Shown one piece after another: positions 20,467 through 29,190 of a stretch of DNA of 29,190 bases (position 1 is its first letter; each line of letters starts with the position of its first letter). The notes below the pieces were generated by a model. That model had not been told where the DNA came from and did no database searches. It was given only the letters and a program-made list of their open reading frames with translations. This DNA is from Asterionellopsis glacialis (taxonomy: Eukaryota; Bacillariophyta; Plagiogrammaphyceae; Rhaphoneidales; Asterionellopsidaceae). A program made the translations under genes and the position numbers. The stretch covers positions 1-29,190 of the forward strand of contig WKLE02005589.1 of NCBI GenBank assembly GCA_014885115.2, written 5' to 3'.

Positions 20467-21120
20467 AGTTTGATATTATTATTATTGTTTGTCTTGTTGT
20501 TGCTTTGAATCACTACTTTTTCGTTTCCTTGATCTTTCTTACAGATGGAAAACTTTGAATTGTCTCTGAGAATCCCCGAATGTAAAGTGAATGCCTTGTC
20601 CCTTGGGGTTGCTCTACTAACTGTACTAAGTAACTAATAACTATGCTTTGGGAATGGGTTACGGCGGCATAAGTGTGTTCATGGGCTGTCGCTGGTAGCT
20701 GCTTCTTTCGTGCCACACTACTGGTGCTTTGCTGTGCCCATTCTTGCTCCCTAGCGTTCCAATATTCCTTATGCATAGATACCCTTGGGGAAATGATCGG
20801 AGCGGAGGACAGAACATGGAAAATTGAACAAATCTCGAGTTTCGTCTATCCGTCCGTCAGAGTCCTCCAATCAACAAGCATCCATCAGAGACCCCCACGC
20901 ATCACCCCATCAGATCACCAAACAAGATGACCACTTTCCTTGGGCAACTCTGGAGGACTACAAGACAGCAAAAAGAACACAGAATAGCAACAAAATTCTT
21001 TCCATAAAGACCCACCCTGGTTGGTGACATCAATCAGCAACCGAAACTCTTTACTTCTTTATGACTATTGCTCCGACAACTTGAAGCTATATATCATTTC
21101 ATTTTTTAAAAAAGCTCAAG
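20467..21120. promoter_or_regulatory. divergent promoter region
   Basis: This 654-bp interval separates the divergent coiled-coil (-) and pseudouridine synthase (+) start codons. Short frames in it begin at alternative codons or lack domains. The last 60 bp before the + start are AT-rich (TTTTTTAAAAAAGC just before the ATG). No specific element can be named. Confidence 0.5.
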
Positions 21121-23466
21121 ATGGAACCAAAAAATGAGGAGAAACATAATATGAATGACGACAGTGTCAATGACAACAAAAATAATAAGGGACCGCAGCA
21201 TCCCAGAAACGAAGAAAGAAGAGAAGAAGAAAAACAGACTCAGCGTACTTCATCATCTTCCGTGGTAACAACTTCAACGACAACAACCGAAATACAAAAA
21301 GTAGATGATCGTGATTGTACCAAAAATCATCAAAAACGAAAAAAACGTCGTGGAAAAAAACCAAGATCACAACGTAATCGTAAACGTTCTAAATCAGATA
21401 ATGCTAATGGTAACAATGAGGAAGGTGACGACAAAAAATATACATTTGATATTTGCCGCCTTGGATATTATCCTTGTCATGACAAATCAACAAAAGAACA
21501 AAAATTAGTATTAGAACCTCCATCTTATATACGGCTTGTTCAACCGTATCCATTTACATTTGCCACTTATGCCAAACAACGTTGGATTGGACGATCTATA
21601 TTAGATATATATAATGATGAATTTGGAAGTTATCCATCCAGTTACTATCAACGTGCTATACAAGAAGGACGGATATTGGTTAGTGATCGTCAAGTTTCTC
21701 CATCCTATCGCATTCAAGGACCGGATGTATTGACACATACGGTACATCGTCATGAACCACCGGTAGCTATATCAGTATCATTACCGTTGGCATCATCGTC
21801 ATCTTCTGCAAATGATAGTTTGAATAATGACAGCGAAGGATCATCGCTGTTGTCATCACCATCACCGTCATCGATCATTACGATAGTCGATGAGACAGAA
21901 GACTTAGTCGTTGTCGATAAACCAGGTACAGTACCAGTACATCCATGTGGTGGATATCATTTGAATTCGTTAGTACAAATATTACAACCCCAGTACGGTA
22001 AATTATACACCATTAATCGTTTAGATCGATTAACAAGTGGATTAGTTTTGTTGGGTAAAAGTTCAAAAATTGCACAAATATGGGGTAAATGCTTAATGGA
22101 CCGTGGTGAAGGTTGTGAAAAACTTTATGTAGCACGTGTCAAGGGTAAATTCCCATTGAACACCACGATGAAGAATCCACAAAAAGAAGATGGTGAAGAA
22201 ACCACTGGTTTACCATGTTTTCAAAAACAGCATTCAAACAGTAACGATGATGATCATCGAATATGTCAAAATGGTGAATGGATAGATCAGATTGAAACAA
22301 ACAATAAGGGGGATAACAATAAGAAAAGAAAAGGAAGTAGCAGTAGTAATAGAGAGAAAAACGCATTTGGATATTGGATTGTAAATTCAAATGACAATGA
22401 AGAAGATGATGGAACAAGAACGACCACTACCAATACTACTACAACATCATCCTTGAAGGATGTCTTTAAATCACAAAATAATGTTGATGCGTGGTTGCAA
22501 AGTTTAGATGAACCTACAACAATTCCAGGTGATGGTGTTGATAGCAAGAAAAAGAACCAAGAGGAGGATAGTTGTCAGTCGTCCACCGCAAAATCATTAC
22601 TATGGTTACGATTGGCATGTCCTGTACGAATTGCATCACCCAAGGATGGTGTATGTGAGGCAGGATCGTTCACAAATTTAAATGATGAATTGTATCAAAA
22701 GACTGTGAAACCAGCAGAAACATCATTCGCCGTCATTAGCTATGATACAAAAACAGATTCCACTATTGTATTGTGTAAACCAACTACAGGACGGACACAT
22801 CAAATTAGATTACATTTACAAATTTTAGGCCATCCAATTGCGAATGATCCCAATTATGGCGGTGCATTATTTTATGCTGATCCAGATGCCAAAGAAGCAA
22901 GTGAACATGCTAGAAAACAATTGGATAGAATGGATCAAAATTATCAACCTACATCAACGACATCAGCAGCAACAACAACAATAGAAACATTAGAACAGAA
23001 AGATCAACCACTAGCATCAAAATCAAAGATTGATCCAAAAGACACAAATACAGATGAAACAAGATTGCTACCCAGCAATGATCATAACCATATCAATAAC
23101 AATAGTCCCGATAGTGTCGGTGGTGATAATGGCGGTCTTGGTGGTGGTCATCTTAATGATGTGAAACTTCAAGAGTATGTGCGTCCTCCACAAGATTCGA
23201 CAACTACTGACACGCCAGCTAGTGAGGAAGAAATCAACGCATGTCTCTTCCAACCAAGAGTAGATGGTGAATCACTTGAAGATTTCATCAAGAAAACATG
23301 TGTGTGGTGTGCAAGAAGTCGTGGATTTGGGAATGATCGGACTGTATTAGAATATCTTACACGAAGTCGAGGTATATGGTTACATGCCTTCCGTTACAAT
23401 ATGACATCCAATGACGGTAAGCGAATCAAATTTCAGACACAACTACCCTCGTGGTGTTCTCTGTAA
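21121..23466 (+). CDS. RluA-family pseudouridine synthase (RPUSD2/Rib2/Pus9-like)
   Basis: This 781-residue enzyme isomerises uridine to pseudouridine in RNA; eukaryotic relatives Rib2/Pus9 act on tRNA position 32 and RPUSD2 on other RNAs. The N-terminus is highly basic (QKRKKRRGKKPRSQRNRKR, about residues 70-90), possibly for RNA or nuclear localisation. Residues about 137-215 are the S4-like front module of this subgroup (QPYPFTFATYAKQRW...GRSILDIY). The catalytic domain has DKPGTVPVHP, RLDRLTSG with catalytic Asp302, LYVARVKG, and GRTHQIRLH (Arg558). It is split by two low-complexity insertions, about 350-490 and 600-700, rich in Asn, Asp, Thr and Ser. The C-terminus has a CVWC pair (727-730) in a conserved-looking tail. 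All key motifs are intact, so activity is expected. No intron is seen. Confidence 0.93.
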   Translation: MEPKNEEKHNMNDDSVNDNKNNKGPQHPRNEERREEEKQTQRTSSSSVVTTSTTTTEIQKVDDRDCTKNHQKRKKRRGKKPRSQRNRKRSKSDNANGNNEEGDDKKYTFDICRLGYYPCHDKSTKEQKLVLEPPSYIRLVQPYPFTFATYAKQRWIGRSILDIYNDEFGSYPSSYYQRAIQEGRILVSDRQVSPSYRIQGPDVLTHTVHRHEPPVAISVSLPLASSSSSANDSLNNDSEGSSLLSSPSPSSIITIVDETEDLVVVDKPGTVPVHPCGGYHLNSLVQILQPQYGKLYTINRLDRLTSGLVLLGKSSKIAQIWGKCLMDRGEGCEKLYVARVKGKFPLNTTMKNPQKEDGEETTGLPCFQKQHSNSNDDDHRICQNGEWIDQIETNNKGDNNKKRKGSSSSNREKNAFGYWIVNSNDNEEDDGTRTTTTNTTTTSSLKDVFKSQNNVDAWLQSLDEPTTIPGDGVDSKKKNQEEDSCQSSTAKSLLWLRLACPVRIASPKDGVCEAGSFTNLNDELYQKTVKPAETSFAVISYDTKTDSTIVLCKPTTGRTHQIRLHLQILGHPIANDPNYGGALFYADPDAKEASEHARKQLDRMDQNYQPTSTTSAATTTIETLEQKDQPLASKSKIDPKDTNTDETRLLPSNDHNHINNNSPDSVGGDNGGLGGGHLNDVKLQEYVRPPQDSTTTDTPASEEEINACLFQPRVDGESLEDFIKKTCVWCARSRGFGNDRTVLEYLTRSRGIWLHAFRYNMTSNDGKRIKFQTQLPSWCSL

Positions 23467-24144
23467 AGTGTCTACTACAATACGTAAGCTATTTCAAAAC
23501 ATAATGTTGCATTCTTTTAAAGCGGGAGACATTTGAAACTGTGAAAACGAACTGATAGATATTTATGGATAAGTAGATTATTTTCTGATACCACAAGCGA
23601 AATCTGGTATAAATTGATCAGAAAAGGAAAGATGTGTATGTTATCCGTGATCAACTAAACCAACTCACTTTTGAACCAATGGGAAACGCACACTTTTGAG
23701 TGGAAGTGATCATAACAACAACAAAATATGTCCTCCCAGCAGTTTGGTTGTTTTTTATAATGTTGTTCCCCCTCCAATCTCTATAGTAGTATAGTTGTCA
23801 AGTCGACATATCATTTCCCCATTAATTTGTATGACATTTGTAAAGAACCACTATCCCAACTGCTAATGAGTATCATCTTGAATGAAATTGTGAATGGGAT
23901 ACAGTACCTATTTGTGATTCAGTTTGATTTTCACGAAAAAAAGTGTACGAAAATTGAACCGCGCATCTGTGCGCCCCCAGAATCCTGAAGTTCCTTTAAG
24001 TAGTCAACTGTCGCGCCTGCGGTGTCTGTAAGTTATAATGTCTCATCTGTTGTTGTTTCTTAGTCGACTGCGAGTTGTCGGTTGACTGGTGCAACAAACA
24101 ACAAAGCCACAAGGGAACATGCGATAACAACAACAACAACAAAT
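23467..24144. other. intergenic between pseudouridine synthase and ALG8
   Basis: This 678-bp interval holds the ALG8 promoter and, at 23711-23845, a degenerate copy of the ALG8 5' end. The open frame of ALG8 extends back to a TTG at 24082, but the first ATG is at 24145. The remaining sequence is AT-rich and shows no other gene. Confidence 0.55.
23711..23845 (+). pseudogene. relic partial duplicate of the ALG8 5' end
   Basis: Positions 23794-23845 match ALG8 coding positions 24186-24237 without gaps, 44 of 52 bases by eye, including the word CATTAATTTGTATGACAT. Further left, ATAACAACAACAAAATATGTC (23712-23732) corresponds to the sequence around the ALG8 ATG (24124-24149), with the CAA repeat one or two units shorter. 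The intervening segment is more diverged but collinear. The copy's ATG (23728) is followed by a TAA after ten codons, so it is non-coding. It is a direct repeat about 392-415 bp upstream of the parent. Confidence 0.8.
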
Positions 24145-25364
24145 ATGTCTTTGAAGCAACAAAAGTGTAATGTTCCCGCGTCTCGGTTGTCAAATCGACA
24201 TGTCGTTACAGCATTAATTTGTATGACATGTGTCAAGATATTATTAATTCCATCGTATCGATCTACTGATTTTGATGTACATCGGAATTGGTTGGCCATT
24301 ACCAAACATTTACCATTACGTGAATGGTACTTCGATGATGTGAATGGTACAACTGTTCATACACTTGATTATCCTCCAACATTTGCCTACTTTGAATATT
24401 TGTGGAGTTCGGAGAATCTTATGACCAAATTACTTCATCAAAATGTAGATGATCGATGTTTTGAATTATTGCCAGATACCAACAATGAACCATCCGTAGC
24501 TTGTGTGACATTTCAACGTTTGACAGTCATACTAAGTGATATTGTATTATGGATAGGTGCCTATGTTGCTTCCCTTGCATTTTGCAGGAGTAGTGGGACA
24601 ACAATGATGTCAACAACCATGAGCACCAAGCAGCACCAAGCAAATTTGATATTTCTATTGATAGTGACAAATCCAGGATTGTTGTATTTGGACCATGTTC
24701 ATTTTCAATATAATGGTATGCTTTTAGGAATACTACTTTTATCGATTGGATGTCTTATGATTGGATTTCACCTGCTAAACAAACAACAGCAACAGCAACT
24801 TCATACTGCTAATACTATCAAAAATAATCCTCATGTCTTCATCTTGGGAGGAGCCTTACTGTATGCACTTCTTTTGACAATGAAACATTTGTATATAACA
24901 TTGGCACCTCTTTATTTTATTACAATATTGAGACATTATTGTTACAAAACTAATTATTATTCCACAACAGAAAGTAAACTACGCAGGAGCTTTTCTATAC
25001 AACGATTTTTAGCAGTAGCCTTGGTAACAGGATCTACATTGGTAGGACCCTTTATTCCTTTCCTCATGGTAGGTGATGGACGACAACAATTGCAACAAAT
25101 AATAAAGAGATTATTTCCCTTTGGAAGAGGTTTGGTACATGATTATTGGGCTGGTAATATTTGGGCTGTATATGTCTTTATGGATAAATGTATTGGATTT
25201 ATGGGACGGAAAGTCTTGAAGAACATGGATATGCTACAACAAGGATTACCTGATGTACCTCCCGGTATTGTCGCTTGTTGCTTGTTACTAGGAATAATGC
25301 CAGCTATACTATGTTCCTACAAATACAACGTTAGTGATACGACAAAACAAACATCATCATCATC

Positions 25365-25411
<47 letters not shown>

Positions 25412-25896
25412 GTAATAAGAATGGTGTCGTGATTGCGTTTCTTCATGGGATTGTATTTTGTTCCTTATCTGCCTTCATGTTGGCATATCATGTTCATGAA
25501 AAAGCGATCATGACAGCTATAATCCCCATGACATTATTAGTAACGTGCACTCCGGCACATGCCAAATTATTTTGGAGACTCTGTGCCATGGGACACTTTG
25601 GATTATTACCACTCTTGTTTCGTCCCGTAGAATTACCCTTCAAGGTGGTATCGTACATTTTATATATGGCATTCGTCACCTATAGTCTTGACATTACATT
25701 GAATGGTATGGACAAATTTGGATTAGGAATTGTCGCAATGGTATCGATCTTTATGGAAGTCCTACATCCCTTACTGTTCCAACCCTTAGGATTATTCGAA
25801 TTCTTACCACTCATGATGACAAGTATTGTCTGTGCAATTGGTTTAATTGGATGTTGGATCCAATGTGGTATTTTAATGGTAGAACAACTGCAATAA
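24145..25896 (+). CDS. ALG8: ALG8, Dol-P-Glc:Glc1Man9GlcNAc2-PP-dolichol alpha-1,3-glucosyltransferase
   Basis: ER membrane glucosyltransferase (GT57) that adds the second glucose to the lipid-linked N-glycan precursor, using dolichyl-phosphate glucose in the lumen. It is 583 residues from the first ATG; the upstream frame begins only at TTG. ALG8-type motifs rather than ALG6 ones are present: TDFDVHRNWLAIT (from 41, containing the likely catalytic Asp42), LDYPPTFAYFEY (from 74), LDHVHFQYNG (from 182), MKHLYITLAP, and RLFPFGRGLVHDYWAGNIWA. Multiple hydrophobic segments fit a polytopic membrane protein. A run of about 15 Thr encoded by a pure ACA repeat (25366-25410), preceded by Ser, lies in a loop and is probably length-variable. 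No intron is seen. Its presence indicates glucosylated N-glycan precursors in this organism. Confidence 0.95.
25366..25410 (+). repeat. ACA trinucleotide microsatellite in ALG8
   Basis: About 15 uninterrupted ACA codons encode a poly-Thr run in a hydrophilic loop of ALG8, directly after a short TCA/poly-Ser run. Perfect repeats of this kind change length by slippage without breaking the frame. Confidence 0.9.
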
Positions 25897-27149
25897 TACA
25901 TTGCAAATTACTATAGTAGAGGAAAAGCGTCTGTCTAGAACGGCTCACAATCCATATCTTTGAAGTCATCATTGTTTCACTTTCTTTTTTAAAGCACGCA
26001 AATCATTTTGATCATTCGTTCCTCCAAATTTTCTTATCGCATTCTAAACCCAAGCAATATCACCAAGGGTAGGACTATTCAACACCCCCGTGTTAGGTCA
26101 TACCGGTACCTGGTATGTCCTAACCTCTCTAGTACTATGTAGATAGTCAGTCTCAGTTAGTTCAGAAGTACGCGACACATGACATTGCGTAATGGTTATC
26201 TCTCGTGGTCGTATTTTTTTTCCACAACTCATGTGGCTCGCTTTCCCGCCAGTTTACCTTCTTATCGAAAGATATGCGGGAATGACAGTGTAGGACTTGA
26301 TAAAAAGTCCAGAAAAGGTAGGTCCTACGGTACATACTTCGTACCAGTTATTGTTTTCATACCTGGTACACGAAATATGCTAAATGTACGAGTTGAAATT
26401 TAGAAAATGCCACTTATGGTTATGTCTGTGAAACTATTAGGGACTATAGTATATAAATGAAAAATAGAGATCTATACATAAATAAAACTCTGCAAGTACA
26501 TATGCTTCTAACGTGCTGGGTAAGCGTATGTGGGACATCCTGGTGAGACCAATTTATTTTTTTCTTATGATTTATTCATAATGCATATCCCTAAAAGTGA
26601 AATAATTAATTGAGAAAGTCAAGAATTCCCAAAAATCCGAAGCTTCATCCGTCAGGTGTTCTTTTCAGACCATACACAACTATAGAACTCCCTCCACTAA
26701 TTTTTGTCATTAAGTGATATTTCTGGTTATTCTCGGCTCCCTCAAGAGTTTGCTCATAATGTAAGCACTGAACGTACAAATGTACCAAGTCTCTTGTACA
26801 AAACTTAGTTCGTATTGGTTTTAGATCGGAGTTAAATTCTTGACCGGACCGTAAAAGCGAACTTGTCAAATGTCTTGTCTGCAGTACATCAACATCTAAT
26901 TTTCCACAAGAGTTCGTTTTCTTGCACGCCAGCTAGCTCTTGCATAAATCTTGTGTCATGGCACGAATGGAGCGTGACTGACGATGTACACAAACAAATA
27001 TAAAAATAGATCTAGTAGAGCAAGAACAAAAACGGTATAGGATCCTGAGAGTACGAAAAAACAAGTTACCAATTTTTTCAAACCTTCAACAAAAAAAGTG
27101 TGCTCTCACTTGTGTCATAATTCTCATCGGTGTTCAAACCGCACTCAAA
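25897..27149. other. gene-poor region upstream of the secreted lectin-like gene
   Basis: No convincing gene is present. A 33-bp near-palindrome lies at 26092-26124 and other GTACC motifs at about 26328-26369. On the minus strand a frame closing at 26645 is open up to a TAG at about 26934. Beyond that TAG it continues in the same frame to an ATG near 26959, so it may be a broken gene of about 100 codons, but no domain is recognised. The last 200 bp should hold the promoter of the next gene. Confidence 0.5.
26092..26124. repeat. 33-bp near-perfect palindrome with GGTACC core
   Basis: The segment begins GTTAGGTCATACC and ends TGGTATGTCCTAAC around a GGTACC core. It equals its reverse complement except at two symmetric pairs and the centre base. 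It contains the same TACCTGGTA word as the other clusters and could form a hairpin or bind a dimeric protein. Confidence 0.75.
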
Positions 27150-29190
27150 ATGCATTTATCTATCACTGCGGCCGCTATCGTTACTGTTGCCTATTTCGCA
27201 ACTGTTGGTGCTACCGTGCCGCCTCTTCAGTGTTCCATCCCAGGAAACATGTATCCTTTGATGGATTCTGAAGATCCTGATTTTAAGGAGATCAATACCT
27301 TAGGTCCCAAGTTGCAGCTTACTGCTAAGGGACTCGACAACGATTTTACTATCTCTCAAGAATCTGACGGAAACCTTCTCCTTCTTGACCCAGATGGTGC
27401 TGTGTTGTGGGAAACAGGTATCGAAGCAGATCCAAACGATAATTACAAAACGAGGCTCCAAGAAGATTGTAACCTTGTGACTCGGGATGTTGACAGCAAT
27501 AGAGAATGTAAGTACAACAGATCCCAACGCTAGTATTCTTGTATACTTCTTACTGCATGACAATAAGTACAACTTTCAAAGTGTCAAAAGGAAACAATAC
27601 TAACATACAGAGGTGCATATTTTAATACATAATGACTTTCACAGGGAGTTGCAATACCTATCAGAACAAGTGCAATGTGTGTCCTGACAAGACTAATGGC
27701 CGATGTATCTTGGCTCTCGAGGGAGACTGCGATTCTCTTGCACTTGTCACTTATCGTTGTCATAATGAAAACTTTGAGAAAATCTGGCATGAAGACCTAC
27801 AGTATTCAGGTGGTTATCTTTGTCCTGTAACGCCATCACCAACTAAGTCACCGACAAAGTCACCTACGGCGATGCCCACCATCCAGCCCACTAGTCCTCC
27901 AACAACCAGTCCTACACAAGCTCCAACACCTGCACCAGTTGGATCAGTTACCGGAGTAGTTTTCGAAGATTCCAATGGTAATGGCGTTCAGGATGGTGAC
28001 GAACAGGGTGTGCCAGGTGTTATTGTTGTCATTGTCGATTCCAACGGCGACAAGTACACCGTTACTACTGATGCACAGGGTGCATACAACCAAGATGTGC
28101 CTCCTGGCCAAGCAGTTATTGACGTCGACGAAGCCACGATCCCAGATGGACTTCAATCTACAGGTACAACAGGTACAACTACTGTAAACGTTCCCAATAA
28201 TGGTAGTGCGACTGCCAACAATGGATACAGGCCCATTACACTTTCACCAACCAATCAGCCCACAAGATCGCCAACGCTATCACCGACGAAAAATCCAACC
28301 ATATCCCCAACGCCATCACCTTCAATCACTGGTGCTGTATATGAAGACACCAACGATAACGATACTAAGGACAGCGGTGAATCAGGAATCTCGGGTGTTG
28401 TCGTTGTCATCACAGACTCAAATGACGATAAGTACACTGTCACTACTGACTCACAAGGACGATACAACCAAGATGTGCCTCCCGGAGACACAACCATCGA
28501 CATTGTTGGGTCAAGCATCCCCAATGGTCTAGTACCTACAGGCCCAGCTGGTCCAACAACGGTCAATGTTCCCGCAGGTGGGGTAGCTACTGTTTATGAT
28601 GGATACAAACCACAAGGTAGAGTTGAAGGCATTGTCTACATTGATGAAAATAATGATGGAGCCTACAATACCGGAGATACCCCACTTAAATTCGTTACCG
28701 TTATCATCACCGATTCCAATAATGATAAGTACACTGTCACAACTGACGAGTATGGTCAATATGGTCAATATGTTGCCCCTGGTGATACCACCGTCGATAT
28801 CGTCCCCGCGACAATTCCTTCCGGTCTGGAGCCAACAGGATCAATTGGTCCCACTGTTGTATATGTTCCTCAAGGTGGAATCGCAACAGATGCAGATGGA
28901 TACAATTATGTTCAAGCAGCAACGTTATCACCAACGAAAAATCCAACGGAAGTTCCTACCAAAGAACCAACACGAAGTCCCACGCAAACACCAACAACTA
29001 CTCCGACTGAGGCTCCAACCGATTCACCAACTGAAAATCCAACAGAAGCTCCAACCAAAGCACCCACGCAAGGCCCAACAAAATACCCAACTACCAATCC
29101 AACCAAGGCTCCTACCCATTCACCGACCAAAAATCCAACCGAAGCTCCTACCTCAAGTCCAACAAAAATACCTACAGCATACCCAACCAT
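27150..29190 (+). CDS. secreted lectin-like / SdrD_B-like / Pro-Thr repeat protein, 3' end beyond window
   Basis: Exon 1 is 27150-27507 and exon 2 runs from 27645 past the window edge with no stop. A signal peptide (about residues 1-21, AAAIVTVAYFATVGA) precedes a bulb-lectin-like segment with LTAKGLDNDF, SQESDGNLLLLDPDGAVLW and ETG. Splicing yields NREWSCNTYQNKCNVC and a Cys-rich stretch ending GGYLCP. Next come a Pro-Thr block (27827-27940), an SdrD_B-like domain, a second Pro-Thr block (28235-28321), two more SdrD_B-like domains nearly back to back, and a long Pro-Thr array from 28922. The SdrD_B-like units carry DSNGNGVQDGDE-type acidic Ca-binding loops. The protein is likely extracellular or wall-attached, with the Pro-Thr parts O-glycosylated. 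A role in adhesion or the frustule-associated matrix is inference. The total length is unknown. Confidence 0.85.
27508..27644 (+). other. intron of secreted repeat protein gene
   Basis: The 137-bp intron begins GTAAGTAC after GAGAAT and ends TTTCACAG. It splits a Trp codon (T|GG). The nearer CATACAG acceptor at 27610 would create an immediate stop, so it is rejected. Unspliced translation stops 26 bases into the intron (TAG at 27531-27533). Confidence 0.88.
27944..28909 (+). repeat. three SdrD_B-like coding repeats, 291 bp each
   Basis: Units are 27944-28234, 28322-28612 and 28619-28909, each exactly 291 bp or 97 residues. All share the core DSN.DKYTVTTD, a GQY or YNQDVPPG turn, IP.GL.PTG and a closing DGY or NGY. 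Units 1 and 2 are separated by a Pro-Thr linker; units 2 and 3 by only two residues. Equal length without indels suggests in-frame duplication under structural constraint. Confidence 0.9.
28922..29190 (+). repeat. Pro-Thr tetrapeptide array, cut by window edge
   Basis: About 90 residues with Pro-Thr every four residues (pattern x-x-Pro-Thr, such as SPTKNPTEAPT), the other two positions being mostly Lys, Glu, Ser, Asn, Gln or Ala. The array continues past 29190. Shorter arrays of the same kind are at 27827-27940 and 28235-28321. They are expected to be extended and heavily O-glycosylated. Confidence 0.92.

Noticed and set aside
28912..29190. Minus-strand frame of repeated Gly-Val-type residues
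   Set aside because: It is the antisense shadow of the Pro-Thr array on the + strand.

Overview
The window looks like nuclear DNA of a diatom or a close photosynthetic stramenopile. The evidence is: a fused dehydroquinase/shikimate dehydrogenase with a secretory signal followed by a Ser|Phe plastid-targeting junction; short GT-AG introns (93, 127 and 137 bp); monocistronic genes on both strands; low-complexity Asn/Ser/Thr/Asp-rich proteins; and a secreted protein with the Pro-Thr tetrapeptide blocks (SPTKNPTEAPT style) typical of diatoms. The species cannot be fixed from sequence alone.

Layout. 1-1735: gene-poor, with an 82-bp tandem duplication. 1736-4267 (-): plastid-targeted AroDE enzyme with a decayed shikimate-kinase-like domain in front. 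4268-7496: 3.2 kb without a supported gene, holding a complete 288-bp MITE-like element with a TAA target-site duplication and clusters of a GGTACC-type palindromic motif. 7497-12017 (+): NB-ARC/TPR STAND ATPase (NLR-like) with one intron. 12405-12803 (-): small unknown protein. 13287-13913 (+): small endonuclease/exonuclease/phosphatase-fold protein. 14568-16967 (-): ankyrin-repeat protein. 16968-19064: second gene-poor stretch with more of the palindromic motif. 19065-20466 (-): acidic coiled-coil protein with an NLS-like segment and a C-terminus restored by splicing. 21121-23466 (+): RluA/RPUSD2-type pseudouridine synthase. 24145-25896 (+): ALG8 glucosyltransferase, preceded by a degenerate copy of its own 5' end. 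25897-27149: gene-poor. 27150 to beyond the right edge (+): secreted lectin-like/SdrD_B-like/Pro-Thr repeat protein, cut off by the window.

How the genes relate. There is no operon logic; most genes look like independent housekeeping functions (aromatic amino acid synthesis, RNA modification, N-glycan assembly). The accessory-type genes are the NLR-like ATPase, the ankyrin protein and the secreted repeat protein. Many open frames in the window begin at TTG or GTG; for AroDE, the ankyrin protein and ALG8 the start was moved to the first in-frame ATG.

Most worth follow-up: the AROM-like remnant in the AroDE protein, the NB-ARC/TPR protein, the three equal-length 97-residue repeats of the secreted protein, the MITE, and the intergenic palindromic motif family.
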